Origin: a virus
Virus record (IMG/VR): IMGVR_UViG_3300043568_000634
Coordinates: 1 to 21,734 of that record
Strand: one strand, 5' to 3'
DNA: 21,734 bases
Made by a program: the position numbers and the translations under genes. The notes under the pieces were generated by a model. The model was not told the origin of the DNA and made no database searches. It saw only the letters and a program-made list of their open reading frames with translations. This document shows positions 14,221 through 21,184 of the stretch, one piece after another (position 1 is the first letter of the stretch; every line of letters starts with the position of its first letter).

Positions 14221-14532
14221 TTAGTTTCCTTGATTTTTTCTGTTCAGCCACTGTTCTTTGAGGCTTTGTTTAACTTCGTTTTGTAGAGATTCTTCAAAAT
14301 CTCTAGGTCCCGATTCGACTTGACTAGCTGCCATTTTTTCATATTCCATATAATGATATACAGAGCTGATATAATCAGCAGCTTTGGTAATTTTTGATTG
14401 AACCCAGCCATCTAATTCATCGTTTTCTCCGATCAGTTTAAACAATTTGGCAGAATACTGATTGAGCTTGTAAAGCTCAGCTCTGGCCATTTTGGCTTCG
14501 TGATCGTCGACTGGTTGTTTTTCTAGGTCCAT
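14221..14532 (-). CDS. Conserved marine-phage protein, 103 aa
   Basis: A helical protein with a stretch very typical of T4-like marine phages: DDHEAKMARAELYKLNQYS, then ELDGWVQSKITKAADYISSVYHYM. I know this pattern only as a conserved protein of unknown role found near late genes. The rest is acidic and ends in a basic tail. No ribosome site is evident before the ATG; instead a NATAAATA box stands 5 nt upstream, overlapping the end of the preceding gene. Confidence 0.78.
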   Translation of the reverse strand: MDLEKQPVDDHEAKMARAELYKLNQYSAKLFKLIGENDELDGWVQSKITKAADYISSVYHYMEYEKMAASQVESGPRDFEESLQNEVKQSLKEQWLNRKNQGN

Positions 14533-14537
14533 AAGTA

Positions 14538-14545
14538 TATTTATC
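14538..14545 (-). promoter_or_regulatory. NATAAATA box, possible late promoter
   Basis: GATAAATA on the minus strand, 5 nt before the ATG at 14532 and overlapping the stop codon of 14541-14723. It resembles the T4 late promoter TATAAATA. If it were a promoter for 14221-14532 the transcript would start at or inside the gene, so it may be chance or may serve genes further on. Confidence 0.3.
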
Positions 14546-14723
14546 TTCTTATAATAGATTCACCGGAAGTCTTAGACTTCTTTTTAGTGGTTTTATTCTG
14601 TTTAAAACTGCCGCCAAATAGTGTACCTACATTAGAGCCGGTGCCCCCTTTAATCAAAGTAGCCCCCATACCGGCACTTGTAGCACCTGCTGTAGCTGTT
14701 TCTAAAAGTTCTTTGATTTTCAT
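14541..14723 (-). CDS. Small Gly/Thr-rich phage protein, 60 aa
   Basis: The protein begins MKIKELLETATAGATSAGMG, followed by a glycine-rich stretch and a basic KTTKKKSKTSGES tail ending IIRR. The N-terminus is of the MKxxELL(x)E type shared by several late genes here and resembles a capsid-targeting peptide; the ATSAG segment is familiar from similar small marine phage proteins. I chose the ATG at 14723. The frame also has an ATG at 14747, but that would add eight unmatched residues overlapping the upstream gene. Confidence 0.68.
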   Translation of the reverse strand: MKIKELLETATAGATSAGMGATLIKGGTGSNVGTLFGGSFKQNKTTKKKSKTSGESIIRR

Positions 14724-14727
14724 ACAC

Positions 14728-15786
14728 TTATTTATTTTTTTTAGCACGGCCTGCTTTCATATTAGCTAGCCAGTGTGCTAGTTGTCCTTTGCGTCCGCCC
14801 TGTTTAGCAGTTTTACGTAGACTACTTACACTGGCTTTGGTGTTAATACCGTGCCTCTTACTGTCGCCTTTATCTTGTGGATTGCGTCCGTCGGCAAAGT
14901 TTTCCGATACATCTTGAGCAACTGCCACATAAGCAGGGCCTGTATATCCATCAGGATACTTAACAAAATGTTGTATAGTTCTATGCCATCCTTCTAAAAG
15001 TTCATATCCATTGGCTGTTTTTATTAGTAGCACAGGTTCTTTACGCACACCACCTTGTTGTTGTGCTAATGCCGCTTGAGTAGCGTGTCTTTCTTTGTCT
15101 TTTGGAATACCCATACCTAAATCACTACTTCCACCGGCACGGCCTATTAATAGTTGTTTTGTTTTTGGGTCAAACATATCCATTGTAAACTTCATATTAG
15201 GAACAAGTTGCCATTTGGAACTAGGAGTAAGTCCTACACCTTGTACTTTTTCCATTATGCCGTTTTTAATTGCGTCCGTAGGCAAATTACTAAAGTCACC
15301 TTTGTTTGGAACTAACCAATCTTTAAGAACATACTCCGGCCAAGTAGGAAGTAAACTCTTGACATACTGAAGCAATCTATCTCTATATTCAGTAATCTGC
15401 TCTAATCCTTCCGATACATCTTTCTCCACAGTTTCTTTGTACGGGCGTACCCAGGTAAATCTAGTACTTGCCGGAACCCATTTAAGTCCAAGACCCTTGT
15501 TGCCTTTGGCAGGATCAGTATCGATCAGCAGCCAGTTCTTTTCATCGCTGAATGGTACAGTGTGTTGTTTTTTAAGTATGCGAACAATTTTTCCGTCGTT
15601 CTCAATCTTAGCCATCATGGCATCTTCATTCTCAATGCTTTCACCGCCTCCGCCTTCACCACCGCCGCTATCTCCGCTATATCCAGCATAATAACCATAG
15701 CCGCCGTAAGGTCCGGGACCGTAAGCAGCCCAGCGAGGTTTACGCTTACGTTTCTTTCTTTCAACTATAAATTCTACAGCTCTCAT
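14728..15786 (-). CDS. ParB/sulfiredoxin-like protein with Gly/Tyr-rich head, putative internal head protein
   Basis: A 352-residue multi-part protein. Residues 1-9 (MRAVEFIVE) resemble the T4 capsid-targeting peptide. Residues 10-18 are strongly basic, and 20-50 are a Gly/Tyr/Pro-rich low-complexity stretch. Residues 85-240 are unrecognised and aromatic-rich. Around 249-270, [20 protein letters not shown] matches the ParB/sulfiredoxin pattern of a P-(V/I) strand, a Gly-Tyr-x-Leu strand and a G-x-H-R turn. The end (about 299-345), [16 protein letters not shown] followed by [12 protein letters not shown], is a short module common at the ends of marine phage proteins. A gp21-like site VSE|G lies near 124-127. 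Function is unknown; the ParB-like part may bind or cut nucleic acid or be an enzyme relic. It overlaps the Fe-S gene by ATGA. Confidence 0.65.
   Translation of the reverse strand: MRAVEFIVERKKRKRKPRWAAYGPGPYGGYGYYAGYSGDSGGGEGGGGESIENEDAMMAKIENDGKIVRILKKQHTVPFSDEKNWLLIDTDPAKGNKGLGLKWVPASTRFTWVRPYKETVEKDVSEGLEQITEYRDRLLQYVKSLLPTWPEYVLKDWLVPNKGDFSNLPTDAIKNGIMEKVQGVGLTPSSKWQLVPNMKFTMDMFDPKTKQLLIGRAGGSSDLGMGIPKDKERHATQAALAQQQGGVRKEPVLLIKTANGYELLEGWHRTIQHFVKYPDGYTGPAYVAVAQDVSENFADGRNPQDKGDSKRHGINTKASVSSLRKTAKQGGRKGQLAHWLANMKAGRAKKNK
14729..14736 (-). promoter_or_regulatory. NATAAATA box, possible late promoter
   Basis: AATAAATA on the minus strand, 5 nt before the ATG at 14723 and overlapping the final codons and stop of 14728-15786. 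It is the same box and spacing as at 14538-14545. The lysine/asparagine codons at this gene end make chance likely, so confidence is low. Confidence 0.27.
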
Positions 15787-16142
15787 TCGTGAAATTGATA
15801 ATCGTCTTGATAATTGTCTGCTACACTAAAACTTGAGCCGCAACCGCAGGTTGTTTCTGCATTGGGATTTGTTATCACAAACTGACTGCCTGATAGGTCT
15901 TCTTTGTAATCGATGCCAGCACCCTGTAGGTACTGCATGCTCATGGCATCAATCAACACTATGAAGTTGCCTACAGGAATTTCAAAGTCGTCAGCATTTT
16001 GTTCTTCGTCAAGAGTAAATCCGTAGCTCATACCACTACACCCACCACCTTGAACAAACGTACGAAGTTTGAGATTTGGGTTGTTTTCTTCACTAAGAAG
16101 ATCTGTAATTTTAAATTGAGCACTTTCTGTAATTGTAATCAT
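15783..16142 (-). CDS. Iron-sulfur cluster carrier, IscA/ErpA family
   Basis: A 119-residue A-type Fe-S carrier, close to the usual length of 105-120. The three family cysteines are present: C35 in [11 protein letters not shown] and C99 and C101 in TTCGCGSSF. Such proteins receive clusters from a scaffold and pass them to apo-enzymes. The C-terminal extension after CGCG is short and acidic. Phages of several aquatic groups carry this gene, presumably to keep Fe-S enzymes charged during infection. It is embedded between two putative head-protein genes, joined to both neighbours by ATGA overlaps, and CAGGAG precedes its ATG. IscA and ErpA cannot be told apart from this sequence. Confidence 0.93.
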   Translation of the reverse strand: MITITESAQFKITDLLSEENNPNLKLRTFVQGGGCSGMSYGFTLDEEQNADDFEIPVGNFIVLIDAMSMQYLQGAGIDYKEDLSGSQFVITNPNAETTCGCGSSFSVADNYQDDYQFHE

Positions 16143-16339
16143 AATGGTTTTTCTCCTGTTAGGTACGGTAAACTAAACCATAATTGAAACCATTCTGGCG
16201 TGCCTGGTTTGATATTGTGTTTTTTCATCAGTTCACCTTTTTCATTGCCTGTAATACTTATATTGCTGCCGTCGTAGAGTTGATAGCCTTTGAATTCATT
16301 AATGCCTGCTAATCTTTTGATCTGTTCCAGCTCATCCAT
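16139..16339 (-). CDS. Hypothetical protein, 66 aa
   Basis: A small protein beginning [16 protein letters not shown]. The IKRLAGI element recurs near the N-termini of many marine phage late proteins, as far as I recall. The middle contains [18 protein letters not shown] and a polar-aromatic end ([13 protein letters not shown]). Function is unknown. It follows the stop of the large 16341-18218 gene by one nucleotide and overlaps the Fe-S gene by ATGA. Confidence 0.65.
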   Translation of the reverse strand: MDELEQIKRLAGINEFKGYQLYDGSNISITGNEKGELMKKHNIKPGTPEWFQLWFSLPYLTGEKPL

Positions 16340-16340
16340 A

Positions 16341-18218
16341 TTACATTCCGCCGCCTACAAGGTCTCCTGGTCTAGCTGGTTTGTTTTTCTTAGCACCATC
16401 ATTGCGCCACTGACCTGCTGGGCCTTCCTTGTGTCCAACCTTAGCGCCAGCAAACATAGAACCCTCACCAACCTTTTTGTCCATTTGTTTTAATAGTTCT
16501 TGTGCTTTTTCAACACTAATCATATATCTACCAAACCGATTAGGATCGGCTGCCTTTTGTAGATATTCTTTGTTGTAGCCTTTTGGTGCTTCTGCTGCCG
16601 GCTTATTGTCAGATGGTGCAGTTACCGTTGAAGTTGCTGTTGGTTTAAATCCCCCAGTGTAGCCTCCTTGCCCATCGGGAGTAACTCTAGCATTAGCACC
16701 ACCTGCACCGAATGCCATAGCCCCTGCAAGACCTAGACCTGCAAGTTTAGAACCAAATCCTTCTGCTGCACCTTGGCTTTTTTGTGCTTTTTCTGCTGCA
16801 GAAATAGTACGCCATAGGTTATTCATTGGGCCTTCCATACTACGAGCTTCGCGTTCGCGATCTGTTAGATTTTGTTCACGATCAGCATATTGCCAATTGC
16901 TTCCACCTAGTGACTTGTACTCCGCCTTCATGCGTTCATAATCTGCTTTTAATTCTGGCAGCTTGGCAATGTTATCTGCCATCTGCTTGTCAGCAGCAGT
17001 CTTACGTGCAACTTCATCACGAGCCTTTAAACGATTTAGACCTCGTTCTCTTTTATTGAAAGTGGCTAGTGCATCGGGATCGTTAAACATTGCACCCATT
17101 TGACTCTGCGCTTTTTGCTTTAGTGCTTTTTCTCGATAGTCACCTAGACTTGCTTCATCTACACTCTTCTTGACTTTGTTCCATGATAGTTTTCTACCGT
17201 CTGGCAAAATTGCCTGTATCGGGCCATCAATCATTTTGGCCTGTATGAGTTTTGCATCTGGAAATTTAGCTTTAACTAAACGCATCCATTCTTGTTGTGT
17301 GCGACCTTTATCATCAACTGCTCGTCCTACGCTTTCTGCAGTAGGGGCAGCAGCAGGCGCATACTTATTCTTGGCCTTGGCATTTCTAGCATCATCGGCG
17401 GCTAGGATCTGTTCTGCAGATGATCCTGCTGGTAATCCCAGCGTTGGAGCAATAACATCTAGCATGGCCTGATTCTTGCCAATTGTGGGTTGAGCCAACA
17501 TAATAGCTATGGGACTCTTACCAGCTTTGGCTGCTGCCTGTCCGCCTTCTGCATCTGGGTTTGGTGCACCGCCGGGCTGTCCGGGTTTTGGTGCTAGTTT
17601 TACAGGAGCATTGTCGGCTTGTGCGCCACCAGCATCAATATTGGCCATGTTCTTTTTGTATTGTGCGGCAGCTGCTGGGTCATTCTTGTCCAAGTAAGCC
17701 TGTTGTGCGGCCTGTACATCGTCTGCACTAGATCCCGGAGGTAATCCAAAACGCTTGCCCATACGGTCCAATATACGCTGTTCCATATCATCTGTTGCCT
17801 GCACTATTGGTTCTTTGGCTGCAGGAGCAGCCGCAGGTTTTGCTACAGGTTGTGGGTTACCAGCAGCCGCAGGAGGTGCCGCAGTTGCACCTGGTTTAAA
17901 TTGAGGCGGTGGAGGAGTAACTGGTTGAGTCGTAGGAGCAGCCGCAGGTTTTGCTACAGGTTGTGGAGACACTTTTTTACTTAGATCAAGTGTGCCACCT
18001 TTTTTCACTGCGCCTGGTGCAGCTCGAGCAGCGCCCGCTTCCGCTACAACTTTCGCATCGTTGGCAAATTGTTTCTTATGCTTAACATCACCTTGCTTCT
18101 CGGCCTTCTTTTTATCTTTGTGTTGTCCAGCTTTGCCAGCCAGCGAAGCATTTTTAGCCACAAAGTTTCTAGGTGTTGATTGTTTTTTAAGTTCTATAAT
18201 AAATTCTTTAGCTTTCAT
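16341..18218 (-). CDS. Large Ala/Pro-rich modular protein, putative internal head protein
   Basis: A 625-residue protein made of pieces. Residues 1-9 (MKAKEFIIE) resemble the T4 capsid-targeting peptide, followed by a basic region (10-50) and a Pro/Ala linker (84-140) with QPVAKPAAAP twice. Two copies of a small helical module carrying GLPPGSSA (158-165) and GLPAGSSA (261-268) follow, then a compact domain near 300-350. A helical, charged part (356-475) precedes a hydrophobic Gly/Ala stretch (487-510), and the C-terminus is Gly/Lys-rich. Candidate gp21-like sites are VAE|A (58-61), VDE|A (353-356), AAE|G (484-487) and VGE|G (583-586), falling between the pieces. I infer a processed internal or ejected protein. 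No enzyme motif is seen. AAAGGA precedes the ATG. Confidence 0.6.
   Translation of the reverse strand: MKAKEFIIELKKQSTPRNFVAKNASLAGKAGQHKDKKKAEKQGDVKHKKQFANDAKVVAEAGAARAAPGAVKKGGTLDLSKKVSPQPVAKPAAAPTTQPVTPPPPQFKPGATAAPPAAAGNPQPVAKPAAAPAAKEPIVQATDDMEQRILDRMGKRFGLPPGSSADDVQAAQQAYLDKNDPAAAAQYKKNMANIDAGGAQADNAPVKLAPKPGQPGGAPNPDAEGGQAAAKAGKSPIAIMLAQPTIGKNQAMLDVIAPTLGLPAGSSAEQILAADDARNAKAKNKYAPAAAPTAESVGRAVDDKGRTQQEWMRLVKAKFPDAKLIQAKMIDGPIQAILPDGRKLSWNKVKKSVDEASLGDYREKALKQKAQSQMGAMFNDPDALATFNKRERGLNRLKARDEVARKTAADKQMADNIAKLPELKADYERMKAEYKSLGGSNWQYADREQNLTDREREARSMEGPMNNLWRTISAAEKAQKSQGAAEGFGSKLAGLGLAGAMAFGAGGANARVTPDGQGGYTGGFKPTATSTVTAPSDNKPAAEAPKGYNKEYLQKAADPNRFGRYMISVEKAQELLKQMDKKVGEGSMFAGAKVGHKEGPAGQWRNDGAKKNKPARPGDLVGGGM
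17823..17966 (-). repeat. Pair of 33-nt direct repeats in the Ala/Pro linker
   Basis: The 33 nt at 17823-17855 recur at 17934-17966, 111 nt (37 codons) apart. Both copies code for the same QPVAKPAAAP peptide in the linker of the 16341-18218 protein. The identity at DNA level, not just at protein level, points to a recent in-frame duplication or to recombination between copies. Confidence 0.85.
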
Positions 18219-18228
18219 ACTTGATCCT

Positions 18229-19689
18229 TTAGTCTAACCCAAATCCATCACGAATCTCGTTCATTAGTTCGCTTATGCTGGCTTCTGTATTAGGTAGTCG
18301 TCCTTTAAACGCATCGTCGATATGCGGATCACCTTCTTCTACTGTACCTAATGCATATGTAAAGAAACCTTCCCCAGCATTATCTATGATAGCAATGTAC
18401 CACTGATCCTCAACTTCTGCACCTCTAGTGGTAAACATAAATGCATCATCGTTCATACGTTTGCTTTTCCATCCGGTGGCCTTCATTGCGCTGTTAACTT
18501 TGTTAACAACTTCCGGCCACGGCAATACATTGCCTAAAGATGCTTCAGCTACACCTTTTGTCTTAGCAATGCTGGTAATTTGAGTTAGGTCTTCAATTTG
18601 ATTTATATTATCGGGTGGTCCCATACCTTGCCACACATCTGTTGTGTATCCTGGCAATCCTGTAGACTGTAAACTACGGTTTATGTTGTTGAAAAATTTA
18701 TTAATTTCATTAACAGTTCTAACAATGTTTGCTGCAAGACGACTCTGATTGTTTGATGTATATTCTCTGCTGGTGTCAAAGAACATTTCTGTATAGCCTT
18801 GACCTTGCCCAGGATCAATAGAGTCCCATCCATATTTTTCACCAATGGACATTAGTTCTTGTTCAATTTGATCAGGGGTAAACTCTATTTTACCACCAAG
18901 AAATTCTTCAGGATCGTCAATAACGTCTGGCATTGGCTTGCCATTATGTTTAACGCCTTTAATTTTCTTTGATCTCCCCTCACTGGCAAAACTCAATGCT
19001 ACATATCCTGACATTGGTGTAGGAGTAGATTTCTGTATTTTACCCATCATCCTTTGAAAACGTGAGTCATCTGTTGGACCTTCTGTCACACCTTGTTCAA
19101 GCCACGGCTCAAGTCCTTGACGAACAGCAGAAAATACTTCTTTGGCGTCGCCTTGTAGTCCTGCCGGCAATCCTGTTTTGAATGATTCAAAGTCATTAGC
19201 AATGGCAGCAGCTCGCATTTTGCTTGCGCTCATGCCTTCTGCACCTTCTGCATCAGGATCTCTAGCACCGCTTGATACAATCTTAATCGATTTGAGATCG
19301 TAATCAATTCCGTTTTGTTTATTAAACAATTCTGTAAATGCCGGCACACGATCTGAGCCGCATACAAAGACAACATTCTCAAAGCCTTGTTTTTCTAAAC
19401 TTTGAAGAATCCCAATAGCAGTACCTACTGAAGTATCTCCAATATCAATATTGGGAAATGCCTGTTGGATAAATCCCAACTTAACATCAAATGGTAATGG
19501 ATTTTCCAATCTTGTTTTGTTCTTGCCGGTTGGTTTATGAGTTTGGGACACAAACAAGAAATGAGCATCGGCTTTTTGTTTCAAAATAGCATCAACTACC
19601 TTTTGATGGCCAATTGTGGGAGGATTCATTCTACCGAATGCAACGGCAGCAGTCTTACCCGATTGCTCAAATAGTTCTAACAGTCTCAT
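18229..19689 (-). CDS. Nucleotidyltransferase fused to unknown domains, possibly packaged in the head
   Basis: A 486-residue fusion. Residues 10-165 are a cytidylyltransferase-like nucleotidyltransferase: AFGRMNPPTIGH (17-28) contains the T-x-G-H nucleotide motif, and MSASKMR (153-159) matches the I-S-x-T/S-x-x-R loop that holds the phosphates. NMN and pantetheine-phosphate adenylyltransferases share this fold, so the substrate is open. Residues 205-375 and 384-486 are two unrecognised domains. The joints carry VTE|G (201-204) and VAE|A (380-383), both of the T4 gp21 type, and the N-terminus MRLLELFEQ resembles the other late N-termini. I infer that the protein may enter the prohead and be cut into three parts. 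The ATG overlaps the preceding stop by ATGA. Confidence 0.72.
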   Translation of the reverse strand: MRLLELFEQSGKTAAVAFGRMNPPTIGHQKVVDAILKQKADAHFLFVSQTHKPTGKNKTRLENPLPFDVKLGFIQQAFPNIDIGDTSVGTAIGILQSLEKQGFENVVFVCGSDRVPAFTELFNKQNGIDYDLKSIKIVSSGARDPDAEGAEGMSASKMRAAAIANDFESFKTGLPAGLQGDAKEVFSAVRQGLEPWLEQGVTEGPTDDSRFQRMMGKIQKSTPTPMSGYVALSFASEGRSKKIKGVKHNGKPMPDVIDDPEEFLGGKIEFTPDQIEQELMSIGEKYGWDSIDPGQGQGYTEMFFDTSREYTSNNQSRLAANIVRTVNEINKFFNNINRSLQSTGLPGYTTDVWQGMGPPDNINQIEDLTQITSIAKTKGVAEASLGNVLPWPEVVNKVNSAMKATGWKSKRMNDDAFMFTTRGAEVEDQWYIAIIDNAGEGFFTYALGTVEEGDPHIDDAFKGRLPNTEASISELMNEIRDGFGLD

Positions 19690-20024
19690 TGGTCGTAGTC
19701 GCCTCTTTCCATATGCTTTTCTTGTTCAGTGGCTATCATCTTGGCTAACTCTATCAGTTTTTCTTTGGGGAATTTGTCTTCAGAGCTTTCAATTTCAAAC
19801 TTTTCACAGTATGCTTCTTTACAAGATTCTAAAGGCCGCATATAAATTTTATACGCATCTGGATGGCCTCTATACTCTTTATGACGATCTACAGCCGGAA
19901 AGAAATAATTTTTTAACACAGCATCGTCATTATCGATAAAGAATTTCAAGTCGTTGGTCCAGTCTACATCATCTTGTTCTGAAGTAGGTGCCCCTATTGC
20001 ACTAAACATTTCTCTTAATAACAT
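19686..20024 (-). CDS. Conserved marine-phage protein, 112 aa
   Basis: A 112-residue acidic protein: MLLREMFSAIG at the start, then LKFFIDNDDAVL, HPDAYKIYMRPLESC near the middle, and FPKEKLIELAKMIATEQEKH near the end. This pattern is one I know from T4-like marine phages as a conserved protein of unknown role. The start is the ATG at 20024, not the longer frame to 20081, because it forms a TAATG overlap with the preceding stop and has AGGAG at good spacing. The next gene overlaps by ATGA. Confidence 0.75.
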   Translation of the reverse strand: MLLREMFSAIGAPTSEQDDVDWTNDLKFFIDNDDAVLKNYFFPAVDRHKEYRGHPDAYKIYMRPLESCKEAYCEKFEIESSEDKFPKEKLIELAKMIATEQEKHMERGDYDQ

Positions 20025-20764
20025 TACCAGCTCCTGCAACTCCAGTAACGGGCTTTGTGGCGCGGTCCTGGATTGGCACAATTGTGTCTAGCACGGAAAC
20101 TTTTTCTACGTGCCGGATTTGATTTCTTAATACGCATTTTTTTATCGCCGAAGTTTACTTTGACCACATTGCCCTGCGGATTCTTAACATATACTTTAGA
20201 TTTCTTTACATCACCAGCCATCTTCTTGCCCAACTGAACTTCTCGGCCTTGATACTTGGCTTCATCTACATCGGCATCTTCTTTATAGGCCTTGCTGTAT
20301 TTGTCTTTGAGTGCGCCAAGTTCTTTTTGGCTAGCACCATCACGAGCTGCTTGTGCGGCTTTGGTCATGTATTCTTTACCGTGTTTCTTAACTCCGGTAT
20401 AGTATTGAAGACCACTTTCTTCTACTTCGTCTTCTTTGATCTTTTCGCAGTTGTTAACACGCTTGCCGGCATTCTTACCTGTGCCAGCTTGTGTGCCAGT
20501 TTTTCTATAACCTTTCCAGCAGCTCTTAGGTCCAGCAACACCTTCTACAAGTTCACCTTCAAAAAATCGTACGCCTTCGTTGGTTAACATTTCTAAGGCA
20601 GTATCATCTAGTTCAACGACAATACCGTCTTCTAAAACTTCTACTACGTGGGTAGAAATCTCAAAATCAGGACTAAAACTGATACCGAACTCATCTCCAA
20701 TTTCCGGTGTATTAGATTCTTCTAAATTTTCTAATATAGTTAATTTGTCTAAAAGGTCTCTCAT
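20024..20764 (-). CDS. Multi-part late protein with conserved Cys-rich modules
   Basis: A 246-residue protein. Residues 1-75 form an acidic beta-rich part that starts with MRDLLDKLTILENLEES. A first Cys module, SCWKGYRKTGTQAG (81-94), ends with NNCEKI (104-109). A helical, charged middle is followed by a second basic module near 190-246 containing NPARRKSFRARHNC (216-229) and ARYWSC (238-243). Both modules recur in marine phage late proteins as far as I know. Candidate gp21-like sites are LVE|G (72-75) and VDE|A (166-169). The four Cys may bind zinc or form disulfides. Function is unknown. A possible late-type box lies 22 nt upstream. Confidence 0.68.
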   Translation of the reverse strand: MRDLLDKLTILENLEESNTPEIGDEFGISFSPDFEISTHVVEVLEDGIVVELDDTALEMLTNEGVRFFEGELVEGVAGPKSCWKGYRKTGTQAGTGKNAGKRVNNCEKIKEDEVEESGLQYYTGVKKHGKEYMTKAAQAARDGASQKELGALKDKYSKAYKEDADVDEAKYQGREVQLGKKMAGDVKKSKVYVKNPQGNVVKVNFGDKKMRIKKSNPARRKSFRARHNCANPGPRHKARYWSCRSW

Positions 20765-20786
20765 AGTATTCCTCGAGGTAATACTA

Positions 20787-20794
20787 TATTTATC
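20787..20794 (-). promoter_or_regulatory. NATAAATA box, possible late promoter
   Basis: GATAAATA on the minus strand in the 42-nt gap between two genes, 22 nt before the ATG at 20764. This is the best placed of the four boxes: it lies outside coding sequence, and the distance leaves room for a leader with a GAGGA ribosome site. It resembles the T4 late promoter TATAAATA recognised by the gp55 sigma factor. Confidence 0.5.
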
Positions 20795-20806
20795 GCTTTG
20801 GAAATT

Positions 20807-21184
20807 TTAGTAATTATAACGAACTTGCGTTATCGTGCCTTCGATTAGTCTATAACCAAGACGAATCCAAACAAAATTGCCGGTAAAGTTGCGTATTTCA
20901 TTGGTTGCAAGTGGGGTACTGTCTAGTGATTCTAGATTTTCTGCTGAATCGTCGTAGAGCACGTCTACCCAATCACTATCTCCGGGATAAAGTTCTAGAG
21001 AACCCTGTAGTTTAACTGATCCTTTGAAGTTGTTAAATTCAAACATCACAGTATGCAGTCCACCATTCTTTCGATGATAGCCTGCTCCTTTGAATTTATC
21101 AGTGAATACATAGGAAATTCCCGAAGTACCATCCCAGGTTTCGGTGCTTGTTGCGGATAATAGAATAGTGCTTTCAGTGGCCAT
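20807..21184 (-). CDS. Conserved marine-phage protein, probable virion component
   Basis: A 125-residue, beta-rich protein. The pattern FKGAGYHRKNGGLHTVMFE, then FKGSVKLQGSLELYPGDSDWV, NFTGNFVWIRLGYRL and a final GTITQVRYNY is well known to me from T4-like cyanophage genomes. Its fold looks like a jelly-roll or carbohydrate-binding sandwich; the exact role is not established, though the pattern and location suggest a particle protein. The ATG directly follows the stop of the upstream gene (TAG then ATG). Confidence 0.75.
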   Translation of the reverse strand: MATESTILLSATSTETWDGTSGISYVFTDKFKGAGYHRKNGGLHTVMFEFNNFKGSVKLQGSLELYPGDSDWVDVLYDDSAENLESLDSTPLATNEIRNFTGNFVWIRLGYRLIEGTITQVRYNY

